Assembly: GCF_009380215.1 (NCBI RefSeq)
Contig: NZ_WHUG01000001.1
Span: 310,001-374,000, forward strand
Source of the DNA: Rugamonas aquatica
GTDB taxonomy: Bacteria; Pseudomonadota; Gammaproteobacteria; Burkholderiales; Burkholderiaceae_D
Reading direction: 5' to 3'
DNA length: 64,000 nt
Shown in pieces: positions 16,476 to 24,907 of the stretch. Position 1 is the first letter of the stretch, and each line of letters opens with the position of its first letter. A program made the position numbers and the translations under genes. The notes beneath the pieces were generated by a model that was not told the DNA's origin, did no database searches, and saw nothing but the letters and a program-made list of their open reading frames with translations.

Positions 16476-18800
16476 ATGTCCATGACCAAACTCCTGCCGG
16501 CTGGCGCGCTTGCGCTGGCGCTCGCACTTCCCGCCATCGCGGCACAGCCGTCCACACCCGCCGCTGCGGTCGATGTCTTCATCGGCACCGGCGGCGACGG
16601 CCATACCTTCCCCGGCGCGGCGCGGCCGTTCGGCATGATCCAGCTGAGTCCCGATACGCAGGTGCGGCCGTTCCGCCAAAGCTATCCTTGGGCAGCCGGC
16701 TACCGCTACGAGGATGACAGCATACTGGGCTTCTCGCATACCCACTTCTCCGGCACCGGCCATTCCGATCTGGGCGACGTGCTGCTGATGCCGTACAGCG
16801 GCGAGACCAAGCTGGAACCGGGCTATCCCGAGCGTCCCTTCAGCGGCTATCGCTCGCGCTTCAAGCACCAGGATGAACATGCGGAGCCGGGATACTACGC
16901 CGTCAAGCTGATGGACAACGAGGTCGATGTCGAGCTGACCGCCAGCGAGCGTGTAGGCATGCACCGCTATCGTTACGCCAAGGGCGCATCGGCCAAGGTG
17001 ATACTGGACCTGCGCAGCAGCATCTACGATTACAAGGCCAAGAATCTGTGGTCACGCCTGCGGGTGCGCGACAACACGCTCATCACCGGCATGCGCGAAA
17101 CGCGGGGCTGGGCGGCCGGGCGGCAGCTGTACTTCGCCATCTCGTTCTCGCATCCGCTGGCGTCGCGCGCGCTGCGCAATATGGAGACGGACGTTGAATA
17201 CAAAGGCTTCGCCGGCCCAGGCAGCGGCCCTGGCGACAAGGCTATGGTCGAGGGCAAGGCGCTGGTCGGCGCGCTGGATTTCGGCGTGCCTGCGGATGGA
17301 CAGCTTGAAGTGAAGGTGGCGATATCGGCCGTCAGCGAGGAGGGCGCGATTGCCAATCTGGCCGAGATGCCGGGCTGGGACTTCGACGCCGAACGCGCCA
17401 AGGCGTCGGCCGCATGGAACGAGGCGCTGGGCGCGGTGGCTATCGAGGCAGCTCCCGATATGCGCAAGATGGTCTACACGGCGCTGTATCACAGCATGCT
17501 GGCGCCCAGCCTGTTCATGGACCGCGACGGACGCTATCGCGGCCCGGACAACGAGGTCCATCAGGCGCAGGGCTTCCGCTACCACTCGACCTTCTCGCTG
17601 TGGGATACCTATCGCGCGCTGCACCCTTTGCTGACGCTGATCCAGCCGGAGCAGCGCAACGTGGACTTCGTGCGTTCGCTGATCGAATCGCAGAAGTCCA
17701 GTCCCTACGGCATCCTGCCGGTCTGGCAGTTCCACGGCCTTGAAACTTGGTGCATGATCGGCTACCACGCGGTGCCGGTCATTGCGGACGCCTACATGAA
17801 GGGCTTGAAGGGCTTCGATGCCGAAGAAGCCCTGAAGGCCATGACCAGCAGCGCGGAGTATGGCCCGTACGGCGGCCTTCAGCACTACATGAAACTGGGC
17901 TATGTGCCGATCGACCTGGAGCCCGAAGCGGCGTCGAAGACGGTGGAATATGCCTTCGACGACTGGACCATCGCCCGCATGGCTGAAAAGATGGGCAAGA
18001 AGGATATCGCGGCGCGCTACTACAAGCGTGCGCAGAACTATCGCAACTCCTTCGATGTGAAGACCGGCTTCCTGCGGGCGAAGAAGTCCGACGGCACCTT
18101 CCGCGAGCCTTTCGATCCGGTGCTGTCCAACTTCGGCAGCGACTACACCGAGGGCAGCGCGTGGCAGTACTCGTGGTATATGCCGCACGATAACGCGGGC
18201 CTGATCCACATGCTGGGCGGCGACGCCGGCCTGCAGAACAAGATCGACATGATGTTCGACGCCAAAGTGGACGAGAAGGTGTACGCGCACATGGAGGACA
18301 TCTCCGGCCTGATCGGTCACTACGCGCATGGCAACGAGCCCTCGCATCATGTGGCTTACCTGTACAACTACGCCGGTGCGCCGTGGAAGACGCAGAAGCG
18401 GCTGACGCAGGTGGTGGCGTCGCAGTACAACACCACGCCGGCCGGCTTGTCGGGCAACGACGACCTGGGGCAGATGTCGGCATGGCTGGCCTTTACGGCC
18501 TTGGGCTTCTACCCGGTTGCGCCGGGCAGCAATGAGTACGTGATCGGCCGGCCGTTCCTGGACAAGGCTGTGATGAATCTGCCGAACGGGAAGACCTTCA
18601 CCATCCGCAGCGTGGGCCTGAGCGCGGAGAACGTGTACGTGGCCGGCGTGACGTTGAACGGCAAGCCGCTGGCGCAAAGCTTCCTGCGCCATGAGCAGAT
18701 CACTGCGGGCGGCGAGTTGGTATTCACCATGTCGGCCAAGCCGAACGCTGATTGGGGCAAGGGCGCGGCAGCGCGTCCGTACACGCAGACGGCTTACTGA
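16476..18800 (+). CDS. Exported GH92-family alpha-mannosidase
   Basis: 774 aa after a Sec signal (MSMTKLLPAGALALALALPA...). GH92 enzymes are calcium-dependent exo-alpha-mannosidases. The N-terminal beta-sandwich starts VDVFIGTGGDGHTFPGAARP and contains GFSHTHFSGTGHSDLGD. The catalytic (alpha/alpha)6 domain carries HSTFSLWDTYRALHPL and the hallmark GNEPSHHVAYLYNYAG near residue 619. I chose the ATG at 16476 (GGAA six bases upstream) because the signal peptide starts there; longer in-frame starts would bury it. It is 112 nt downstream of the cyanophycinase-like gene on the same strand and may read from the same promoter. Confidence 0.94.
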   Translation: MSMTKLLPAGALALALALPAIAAQPSTPAAAVDVFIGTGGDGHTFPGAARPFGMIQLSPDTQVRPFRQSYPWAAGYRYEDDSILGFSHTHFSGTGHSDLGDVLLMPYSGETKLEPGYPERPFSGYRSRFKHQDEHAEPGYYAVKLMDNEVDVELTASERVGMHRYRYAKGASAKVILDLRSSIYDYKAKNLWSRLRVRDNTLITGMRETRGWAAGRQLYFAISFSHPLASRALRNMETDVEYKGFAGPGSGPGDKAMVEGKALVGALDFGVPADGQLEVKVAISAVSEEGAIANLAEMPGWDFDAERAKASAAWNEALGAVAIEAAPDMRKMVYTALYHSMLAPSLFMDRDGRYRGPDNEVHQAQGFRYHSTFSLWDTYRALHPLLTLIQPEQRNVDFVRSLIESQKSSPYGILPVWQFHGLETWCMIGYHAVPVIADAYMKGLKGFDAEEALKAMTSSAEYGPYGGLQHYMKLGYVPIDLEPEAASKTVEYAFDDWTIARMAEKMGKKDIAARYYKRAQNYRNSFDVKTGFLRAKKSDGTFREPFDPVLSNFGSDYTEGSAWQYSWYMPHDNAGLIHMLGGDAGLQNKIDMMFDAKVDEKVYAHMEDISGLIGHYAHGNEPSHHVAYLYNYAGAPWKTQKRLTQVVASQYNTTPAGLSGNDDLGQMSAWLAFTALGFYPVAPGSNEYVIGRPFLDKAVMNLPNGKTFTIRSVGLSAENVYVAGVTLNGKPLAQSFLRHEQITAGGELVFTMSAKPNADWGKGAAARPYTQTAY

Positions 18801-18876
18801 GCCGCTTGATCGGGTTCCTGCATGGGAGTAAAGTAGCCGCTCAATCACTGCTACTTTCTCACTTCAGGAGCCCTAT

Positions 18877-19245
18877 ATGAAACGTGTCACCGGCATTGGC
18901 GGTGTGTTCTTCAAATCTCCAGACCCTAAGCGGCTGACCGAATGGTATCGGGTGCATCTTGGCTTCGATGTGTCGGAGTGGGGCGGTGTTGCCTTCCGCT
19001 GGTCCGGCACGGGAACCACGGCGTGGAGTCCGTTCAAGCAGGACTCGGACTATTTTGCGCCGAGCACCGCGCCGTTCATGTTCAACTATCGGGTCGATGA
19101 CCTGCACGCGCTGCTGGCCGCGCTGCGCGCCGAAGGATGCCAGGTCGAAGACAAGGTCGATGAATCGGAGTACGGCAAGTTCGGTTGGGTGATCGACCCG
19201 GACGGCAACAAGGTCGAGCTGTGGGAACCTCCTGAAGGAAAATGA
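18877..19245 (+). CDS. VOC-family (glyoxalase/bleomycin-resistance fold) protein
   Basis: 122-aa cytoplasmic protein with a single vicinal-oxygen-chelate domain. IGGVFFKSPDPKRLTEWYRV opens the first beta-alpha-beta module, and FGWVIDPDGNKVELWEPP is the metal-site end with the conserved Glu. AGGAG lies 6 nt before the ATG. A strong terminator follows immediately, so this is a monocistronic gene or the end of a transcript. VOC members include glyoxalases, dioxygenases and fosfomycin-resistance proteins; sequence alone does not choose between them. Confidence 0.88.
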   Translation: MKRVTGIGGVFFKSPDPKRLTEWYRVHLGFDVSEWGGVAFRWSGTGTTAWSPFKQDSDYFAPSTAPFMFNYRVDDLHALLAALRAEGCQVEDKVDESEYGKFGWVIDPDGNKVELWEPPEGK

Positions 19246-19251
19246 TATGCC

Positions 19252-19280
19252 GGCCGCGCAGCAATGCGCGGCCTTTTTTT
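19252..19280 (+). terminator. Rho-independent terminator after VOC gene
   Basis: A perfect 9-bp stem GGCCGCGCA/TGCGCGGCC with a GCAA tetraloop (19252-19273) is followed by seven T residues. It lies seven bases after the VOC stop codon and separates it from the gluconate operon. Confidence 0.93.
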
Positions 19281-19289
19281 GTGTGCGAG

Positions 19290-19303
19290 TGATAGCGCTA
19301 ACA
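19290..19303. promoter_or_regulatory. Upstream LacI-family-type operator (O2)
   Basis: TGATAGCGCTAACA is palindromic around a central CG at 6 of 7 base pairs and matches the LacI-family operator pattern. Its centre is 151 bp from the perfect operator at 19441-19454, a spacing that would allow repression by DNA looping. Confidence 0.6.
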
Positions 19304-19404
19304 TTGCGACAGAAAATTTTCAAGCGGAATTATGGCCAAAGCAGTGGGTTAGGCCATAGCGTCCAAGCCACACCACAGTTTGTGCGTCGCAACACGAATT
19401 ATCC

Positions 19405-19432
19405 TTTACAAAAAACGACGACCGGCTAGACT
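19405..19432 (+). promoter_or_regulatory. Sigma-70 promoter of the gluconate operon
   Basis: TTTACA (19405-19410) and TAGACT (19427-19432) are separated by 16 nt. Transcription would start about 7 nt later, at the edge of the operator at 19441, so a repressor bound there would block initiation. Assignment is by consensus only. Confidence 0.55.
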
Positions 19433-19440
19433 ACAGGTCT

Positions 19441-19454
19441 TGTTAGCGCTAACA
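19441..19454. promoter_or_regulatory. LacI-family-type operator at the gntK start (O1)
   Basis: TGTTAGCGCTAACA is a perfect 14-bp palindrome with the central CG typical of LacI/GalR-family sites (the gluconate repressor GntR belongs to this family). It lies just downstream of the predicted -10 and only 4 nt before the gntK ribosome site. No LacI-family gene is in the window, so the repressor must be encoded elsewhere. Confidence 0.7.
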
Positions 19455-19467
19455 ATTTGGAGTGTCT

Positions 19468-19983
19468 GTGAACAATAGTGCGGTATATCGTTGGGTCGTC
19501 ATGGGAGTGAGTGGCTGTGGAAAGAGCGAGATCGGTTCGCGCCTGGCTACGGAACTCGGAGTGCCTTTCCTTGAAGGCGACACTTTTCATCCGGCGGAAA
19601 ACGTCGCCAAGATGTCGGCCGGCGTGCCGCTCAATGACGACGACCGGGCCGGCTGGCTGCTGACGCTGCAAGCCAAAATCCGGGAAGCGGCGCAACGGGG
19701 CGAGGGACTGGTGTTGTCGTGCTCATCCCTCAAGCGACGCTACCGCGACCTGCTGCGCCAGGCCGACCCCGAGCTGCGTTTTGCTCATCTGGACGGCGAA
19801 CGTGCCGTCATCGAAAGCCGCATGCAAGCCCGCACCGGTCACTACATGCCAACAAGTTTGCTCGACAGCCAGTTGCGTGATCTTGAACCGCTGCAGTCCG
19901 ATGAATCGGGCCTGCGCCTGGACCTGACGCAGCCGCCATCGGAGCTGGTCAGCCAAATTTTGAAGTATCCGGAGCCGCAGTAA
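19468..19983 (+). CDS. gntK: Gluconokinase
   Basis: Cytoplasmic kinase of 171 aa, normal length for GntK, converting D-gluconate to 6-phosphogluconate. The P-loop GVSGCGKSEIG lies at residues ~12-22, followed by FLEGDTFHPAENVAKMSAG with the substrate-binding Asp/His and by VLSCSSLKRRYRDLLR. The GTG at 19468 has GGAG five bases upstream; a GTG two codons earlier would overlap that site. It is first in an apparent operon with an MFS permease (34 nt later) and a porin, all behind the paired LacI-type operators. Confidence 0.95.
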   Translation: MNNSAVYRWVVMGVSGCGKSEIGSRLATELGVPFLEGDTFHPAENVAKMSAGVPLNDDDRAGWLLTLQAKIREAAQRGEGLVLSCSSLKRRYRDLLRQADPELRFAHLDGERAVIESRMQARTGHYMPTSLLDSQLRDLEPLQSDESGLRLDLTQPPSELVSQILKYPEPQ

Positions 19984-20017
19984 TAGCGTGCCATCCATAA
20001 TTTAACTGGGAGACAGA

Positions 20018-21334
20018 ATGAAAACCGACATCACCAAAAAGATACCGAAGCGGCGCTGGGGCATAGGCGCGCTGCTCGGCGTGGGCGTACTGATTAACTA
20101 CATCGACCGTATCGGCCTGTCCGTGGCTGCGCCGCAGATCAAGGAACTATTCAACCTGACGCCGGTTGAACTGGGCCTGCTGTTCAGCGCCTTCGCCTGG
20201 TCGTATTCGCTGTTGCAGATTCCGGTCGGCATGGTGATGGATCGTTTCGGTCCCACCCGCGTTGGCCGTTGGGGCGCGTTCCTGTGGGGACTGGCTGCTA
20301 CGATCACCGCATTTTCGAGCGGCTTTGCCGGCATCTTCGCGGCGCGTATTTTGCTGGGCATTGCCGAGGCGCCTGCTTTCCCGGTCAGCGCCAAGGCTAC
20401 CGGCTACTGGTTCCCGCGCAATGAACGCGGCATGGCAACGGCGATCTTCGACGCCGCCGCCAAGTTCTCCAACGTGATCGGCGTGCCGCTGCTGGCGCTG
20501 ACCATCGTCACCTTCGGCTGGCGCTGGGGCTTCGGCCTGACCGCTGTGCTGAGCTTCAGCTACTTTATCGCGTTCTATGTGCTGTACCGCGATCCTAGCG
20601 CCGACCCGAAGCTGAGCAAGGAAGAGCTGCGCTATATCCAGGAAGGTGGCGCTTCGCCGGAAGGCCCGTCCGAAGCGGGCGCGCTCAATATGCTGGGCTA
20701 TCTGCTGACCAAATCCAAGATCTGGGGCCTGACCATCGGCTTCGCCGCCTACGGCTACTCGTTCTATCTGTTCCTGACCTGGTTGCCTGGCTATCTGGTG
20801 CAGACCATGCACATGAGTATCCTGAAGTCGGCCGGCTACGCGGCGATTCCGTGGCTGGTGGCGACGGTGGCTGATTTGTTCGTTGGCGGCTGGCTGATCG
20901 ATCACCTGATCTCGCGTGGCAAGGATGAATCGCTGGTCCGCAAAGGCGTGCTGGTATGCGGCATGGTGCTGGGTCTGGCTGTGTTCGGCGCAACGCAGAC
21001 CACCGATCCGGCCTGGGCGATCTTCTGGATCTCCATCGCCCTGGGTGGCCTGGCGTCGGCTGCACCGGTGGGCTGGTCGTTGCCATCGCTGATCGCTCCG
21101 AAGGGCGGCGCCGGCACCATCGGCGGCATCATGAACTTTGCCAACAACCTGATGGGCGCAGCTGCTCCTATCGTTACCGGCATGATCGTCGGCGCGACCA
21201 ACTCGTTCACCAACGCCTTCATGGTGGCCGGCGTGATACTGTTGATCGGCATCGTCTCCTTCGTCTTCGTGCTCGGCAAGATCGAAGCCATTCCCGACCC
21301 TGAGCCGCGCGGCGCTATCCAGCCGGCGCGCTGA
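20018..21334 (+). CDS. MFS permease, anion:cation symporter family (probable gluconate/sugar acid)
   Basis: Twelve-helix inner-membrane carrier of 438 aa. NYIDRIGLSVAAPQIKE in helix 1, the MDRFGPTRVGRWGAF loop and GIAEAPAFPVSAKATGYWFP are characteristic of ACS-family hexuronate/glucarate permeases. GGGAG precedes the ATG. Position between gluconokinase and a porin argues that it imports gluconate or a related aldonate rather than using a GntP-type carrier. The substrate is inferred from context. Confidence 0.9.
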   Translation: MKTDITKKIPKRRWGIGALLGVGVLINYIDRIGLSVAAPQIKELFNLTPVELGLLFSAFAWSYSLLQIPVGMVMDRFGPTRVGRWGAFLWGLAATITAFSSGFAGIFAARILLGIAEAPAFPVSAKATGYWFPRNERGMATAIFDAAAKFSNVIGVPLLALTIVTFGWRWGFGLTAVLSFSYFIAFYVLYRDPSADPKLSKEELRYIQEGGASPEGPSEAGALNMLGYLLTKSKIWGLTIGFAAYGYSFYLFLTWLPGYLVQTMHMSILKSAGYAAIPWLVATVADLFVGGWLIDHLISRGKDESLVRKGVLVCGMVLGLAVFGATQTTDPAWAIFWISIALGGLASAAPVGWSLPSLIAPKGGAGTIGGIMNFANNLMGAAAPIVTGMIVGATNSFTNAFMVAGVILLIGIVSFVFVLGKIEAIPDPEPRGAIQPAR

Positions 21335-21408
21335 TGTAAATCCTTCCTGCGGATGAGGCGGCGCCGACAGCGCGCCGTCTCACCGGCACATAAAATCTGG
21401 AGACAAAA

Positions 21409-22473
21409 ATGAAAAAAAGCATTTATGCGGTGGGTGCGCTCGCCTTGGCCACTTGTTCCGCCGCCGCACTGGCGCAAAGCAATGTGACGTTTTACGGCGT
21501 GATGGACATGGGCATCTCGCAAGACCGCGGCGGCATCGCCGGCACGTCGACCCGCGCCACCAGCGGCATGGCGACGCAAAGCCGCTGGGGCTTCCGTGGC
21601 AATGAAGACCTGGGCGGCGGCATGTCGGCCTTCTTTGTGATCGAAGGCGGGATTCATGCCGACACGGGCGTCTCGACGCAAAACAGCACGCTGTTTGGCC
21701 GCACCAGCATCGTCGGCCTGGGCACAAAGTACGGTGCAGTGTCGGCAGGCTTGCAGGATACGCCGCTGTTCACCACGCTCAATACCATCGTCGACCCGCT
21801 GCGCAACGGGATTGCGCGTTCCAACAATCTGATGTCGTCGACAGGCTTCCGCGCCGGGAATTCGGTGTTGTATCGCACGCCGGTGATCGATGGTTTCAGC
21901 GCCGACGCGATGTATGTGGCGGGCGAGGTGGCCGGCGATCAGCGTGCCAATCGCGCGCTGGGTGGATCGTTCGGTTACAGCCGTGGTCCGCTGAATGTGC
22001 GCCTGGCCTACCACAACAAGAACAACGATACGGCTACGTTGAAGGGCACTGGCTCGGCGCGCAATACGCTGCTGGGCGCGAACTATGATTTTGGTCCGGC
22101 CAAGGCCTGGTTTGGTTATGGTGTCGACCGGGGTTTGAATTCCTCGCCGCTGAACAGCTCCATCATCAATTTCGATGGCCCGGCGCCGGTTGCTTCCACC
22201 GACAGCCGCGATGTGTTGCTTGGCGTGACGGTGCCGTGTGGCTTGAGTACCGTGGTTGCGACGTACATCAACAAGAACGACCGCACCGTGCGGAATCAGG
22301 ATGCGCAGCAGTATGCGTTGGCGTATATGTATGCGTTCTCCAAGCGCACCGACATCTACACGTCTTATGCGGTGATACGCAACCATAATGGCGGCGGCTA
22401 CACTGAGGGGAATAGCGAAGAACCGGGTATCGGCAACCGCCAGTTCACCGTCGGCTTACGTCACCGCTTCTAA
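21409..22473 (+). CDS. Gram-negative general porin (beta-proteobacterial type)
   Basis: 354 aa with signal MKKSIYAVGALALATCSAAALAQ reported here only by its ends (MKKSIY...ALAQ). Mature sequence starts SNVTFYGVMDMGISQD, the classical start of Burkholderia/Neisseria-type trimeric porins. Repeated alternating strands, TQSRWGFRGNEDLGGGMSAF and the final GLRHRF with terminal Phe support a 16-stranded outer-membrane barrel. GGAG lies 6 nt before the ATG. As third gene after gntK and the permease it likely provides outer-membrane entry for the same acid. Confidence 0.94.
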   Translation: MKKSIYAVGALALATCSAAALAQSNVTFYGVMDMGISQDRGGIAGTSTRATSGMATQSRWGFRGNEDLGGGMSAFFVIEGGIHADTGVSTQNSTLFGRTSIVGLGTKYGAVSAGLQDTPLFTTLNTIVDPLRNGIARSNNLMSSTGFRAGNSVLYRTPVIDGFSADAMYVAGEVAGDQRANRALGGSFGYSRGPLNVRLAYHNKNNDTATLKGTGSARNTLLGANYDFGPAKAWFGYGVDRGLNSSPLNSSIINFDGPAPVASTDSRDVLLGVTVPCGLSTVVATYINKNDRTVRNQDAQQYALAYMYAFSKRTDIYTSYAVIRNHNGGGYTEGNSEEPGIGNRQFTVGLRHRF

Positions 22474-22474
22474 G

Positions 22475-22825
22475 TTAAAGCAGCTCGATGCCGAAGCGGC
22501 GTACGAGCATCGCGAACAGGCCGAAGCAAACGATGGTGAGGACTATGCATGCCAGCAGCGTCGGCCAAAAGCCGATGCGTGGCAGCAGGAGAGGGAAGGC
22601 CAGGAACATCGGCAGCGTCGGCACCACGTACCAGAAGGTGTACCACGCGTGGTTGGCGATTTTTTGCTCGGGCTGTTTTTCAACGTACAGCCAGATCAAG
22701 GCCAGCACCGTCACCAGCGGCAGCGCGGCGATCAGGCCTCCCAGCCGGTCGCTGCGTTTGGCGAACTCCGATACGCCCACGACGACAGCGGACGTCAGCA
22801 GGTACTTGATGATTAACCACGCCAT
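22475..22825 (-). CDS. DUF3147-family small membrane protein
   Basis: 116 aa, nearly all in four hydrophobic segments. It reads LLTSAVVVGVSEFAKRSDRL, then GGLIAALPLVTVLALIWLYV and HAWYTFWYVVPTLPMFLAFP, the pattern of DUF3147 inner-membrane proteins of unknown function. AAGGGA precedes the ATG by 5 nt. It is last of a tight four-gene minus-strand operon (two VOC proteins, a secreted protein, this) and converges with the porin with a one-base gap. Confidence 0.85.
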   Translation of the reverse strand: MAWLIIKYLLTSAVVVGVSEFAKRSDRLGGLIAALPLVTVLALIWLYVEKQPEQKIANHAWYTFWYVVPTLPMFLAFPLLLPRIGFWPTLLACIVLTIVCFGLFAMLVRRFGIELL

Positions 22826-22834
22826 ATACTTCCC

Positions 22835-23173
22835 TTAAAACCGATAACAATGCGCCTGCTGGCTGTCGCTGCGCAAGGACGGCATGACCAGCACGGCCGA
22901 TGTCTCTTGTTGGCACGCCAGCAGCGCTTTTCGGGATGCTTCGATCCCTTCCTGGATAAAATCCTTTTTTGCAGCGCTGGCGATGGCGCTGGACATCTGT
23001 GCATCGCGGGATTGTAGCTTATCTGCGGCCGGCACCGCGCCGAGCTTCAGCTCATGCAGTCCCTTGGCGAAGGTCGACCGGATCAACTGGCCGCCGGTGG
23101 AACTGAGCGCCGCCTGTCCATCGTCCGCATGCGCCGTGATACAAGCCAGCGATAACGCGAGCAGCAGCTTCAT
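22835..23173 (-). CDS. Small secreted protein of unknown function
   Basis: 112 aa with a Sec signal MKLLLALSLACITAHA and a predicted mature start at DDGQAAL. The rest is mostly helical and polar, with SKALLACQQE-like and CYRF-terminal cysteines that could form a disulphide (two Cys after the signal). I recognise no domain. The start overlaps the stop of the preceding VOC gene (ATGA), and DUF3147 follows 9 nt later, so it belongs to that operon. Confidence 0.75.
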   Translation of the reverse strand: MKLLLALSLACITAHADDGQAALSSTGGQLIRSTFAKGLHELKLGAVPAADKLQSRDAQMSSAIASAAKKDFIQEGIEASRKALLACQQETSAVLVMPSLRSDSQQAHCYRF

Positions 23174-23538
23174 GGTGCATCGGCGCCGACAAAGGTCAGC
23201 CGGTTGCCGGATGGGTCTTTGATCGACATCTCGCGGCTACCCCAAGGCATGTCCTCGATGCCGGGGCGGGCGTACTTGAACTGCTTGGCCAGCAGCCCGG
23301 CATGGAATTCATCCAGCCCGCTGGTCTCGATGCGGATAGCGCTGCCCGGGCTGCAATCGCCGAAATGCTCGGTCAGGTGCAGCACGCAGTCGCCCCGGGA
23401 TACCTGCATGTACAAGGGCAGCCCCGGTTCGAAGCGGTGCTCCCAGTCGACCTGGAAGCCCAGGAAGTCGACATAGAATTCCCGCGTCTGCGCTTCGTTG
23501 AAGCTTCTCAGGATAGGTGTGATGCGGCTCAGGTTCAT
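23170..23538 (-). CDS. VOC-family protein, bleomycin-resistance-like
   Basis: 122 aa, single-domain VOC fold. TREFYVDFLGFQVDWEHRFE is the first module and SREMSIKDPSGNRLTFVGA the second. The order and length match the 'glyoxalase superfamily protein' group resembling bleomycin-binding proteins. LYMQVSRGDCVLHLTEHFGD is the typical central strand. It follows another VOC gene by 13 nt and overlaps the next gene by four bases. Ligand is unknown. Confidence 0.88.
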   Translation of the reverse strand: MNLSRITPILRSFNEAQTREFYVDFLGFQVDWEHRFEPGLPLYMQVSRGDCVLHLTEHFGDCSPGSAIRIETSGLDEFHAGLLAKQFKYARPGIEDMPWGSREMSIKDPSGNRLTFVGADAP

Positions 23539-23551
23539 AGCGTGGGCATTC

Positions 23552-23923
23552 TCACAGGTGCTGGTCGATCAGAACGGGATTGCCGTCCGGGTCGGTGAGG
23601 ATGATGCTGGCCGGGCCGGTGGTGGCTTCGTCGGCCTCGGAGGCGAGGGCGACGCCTTGCGCCTTCAGCTGGCGCTGGATCTCGCGCACGTCGGTGAAGC
23701 CGTCCAGCGCTGTGGCGTTCTGGTCCCAGCCTGGATTGAAGGTCAGCATATTCTTCTCGAACATGCCCTGGAACAGGCCGATGATATGGTCGCCGTTCTT
23801 GAGGATCAGCCAGTTCTGCGCGGGGTTGCCGCCGAACTCCTTGAAGCCCAGCTTTTCATAGAAAGCCCGCGAGGCGGCCAAGTCCTTGACCGCCAGGCTG
23901 ATGGAAAATGCGCCGAGTTGCAT
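23552..23923 (-). CDS. VOC-family protein
   Basis: 123 aa. [20 protein letters not shown] then GFKEFGG opens the VOC fold, and [20 protein letters not shown] closes it. AGGAG lies 6 nt before the ATG, making this the first gene of the four-gene minus-strand operon. It is distinct in sequence from the VOC protein next to it, so this is not a recent tandem copy. No substrate can be assigned. Confidence 0.88.
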   Translation of the reverse strand: MQLGAFSISLAVKDLAASRAFYEKLGFKEFGGNPAQNWLILKNGDHIIGLFQGMFEKNMLTFNPGWDQNATALDGFTDVREIQRQLKAQGVALASEADEATTGPASIILTDPDGNPVLIDQHL

Positions 23924-23973
23924 GTCGATCTCCTAACATGGATGATCGGCCAACTTTAGCACAGCGTCGTCGC

Positions 23974-24894
23974 TCAGTACACTTCCGGCACGATGATTTC
24001 CGCCGGCACCGGACGGCGCACGTAGTCGTCGTGATACTCGCGTTCCGGCAGCTGGATCGCCGGGTGCTCGACTTCCACATACGGCATCTGCTCCAGCAGG
24101 TGGTGGATGCAGTTCAGGCGCGCCTTCTTCTTGTCCACGCCTTGCACCACCCACCACGGCGCTTCCGCGATGTGGGTACGCTCCAGCATGATCTCCTTGG
24201 CCTTGGTGTACTCCTCCCAGCGACGGCGCGACTCCAGGTCCATCGGGCTCAGTTTCCACTGCTTGAGCGGATCGTGGATGCGGCCCAGGAAGCGGGCGTT
24301 CTGCTCCTCGTCAGAGATCGAGAACCAGTACTTAATCAGCTGGATGCCGGAGCGCGCCAGCATGCGTTCGAATTCCGGCACGGTCTGGAAGAACTCTTCG
24401 TACTGCTCGTCGGTGCAGAAGCCCATCACGCGTTCGACGCCGGCGCGGTTATACCAGCTGCGGTCGAACAGCACGATTTCGCCGGCCGCAGGCAGGTGCG
24501 ACACGTAGCGCTGGAAGTACCATTGCGTGCGCTCGCGGTTGTTCGGCGCCGGCAGCGCGGCCACGCGGCACACGCGCGGATTCAGGCGCTGGACGATGCG
24601 CTTGATGACGCCACCCTTGCCGGCGGCGTCGCGGCCTTCGAACAGGATCACGACCTTGTGGCCGGTGTGGACCACCCAGTCCTGCAGCTTGACCAGCTCC
24701 GCCTGAAGGCGGAACAGCTCGCGGAAGTAAAGCCGGCGGGCTTCCTTGGCCTCGTCGCTGCGTTCGCTGACGAGCACTTCGCGCGTGACTGGATCGATCT
24801 CGCGGTCTTCCAGTTCCATCTCCAGCTCTTCGTCGTAGCTGTCGGTCAGTTCGCGCTGTACGCGTTCCATCAAATCGGTTTCATTCAGTCGCAT
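23974..24894 (-). CDS. ppk2: Polyphosphate kinase 2
   Basis: Cytoplasmic nucleotide kinase of 306 aa using polyphosphate to phosphorylate nucleoside di- or monophosphates. Walker A is GRDAAGKGG at residues 87-95, the Walker B region is VLFDRSWYNRAGVERVMGF, and the lid is RIHDPLKQWKLSPMD. A single PPK2 domain with a ~50-residue acidic N-terminal extension fits class I. AGGA is 6 nt before the ATG, 13 nt after the phosphate transporter stop. The two form an operon linking phosphate uptake to polyphosphate use; a Pho box lies upstream. Confidence 0.95.
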   Translation of the reverse strand: MRLNETDLMERVQRELTDSYDEELEMELEDREIDPVTREVLVSERSDEAKEARRLYFRELFRLQAELVKLQDWVVHTGHKVVILFEGRDAAGKGGVIKRIVQRLNPRVCRVAALPAPNNRERTQWYFQRYVSHLPAAGEIVLFDRSWYNRAGVERVMGFCTDEQYEEFFQTVPEFERMLARSGIQLIKYWFSISDEEQNARFLGRIHDPLKQWKLSPMDLESRRRWEEYTKAKEIMLERTHIAEAPWWVVQGVDKKKARLNCIHHLLEQMPYVEVEHPAIQLPEREYHDDYVRRPVPAEIIVPEVY

Positions 24895-24907
24895 GGTCTA
24901 TCCTGGG

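Noticed and set aside
22475..23923. Toxin-antitoxin or resistance cassette from the VOC/secreted/DUF3147 operon
   Set aside because: The two VOC proteins look like ordinary single-domain members, and nothing resembles a toxin pair or mobile element; the operon is simply uncharacterised.
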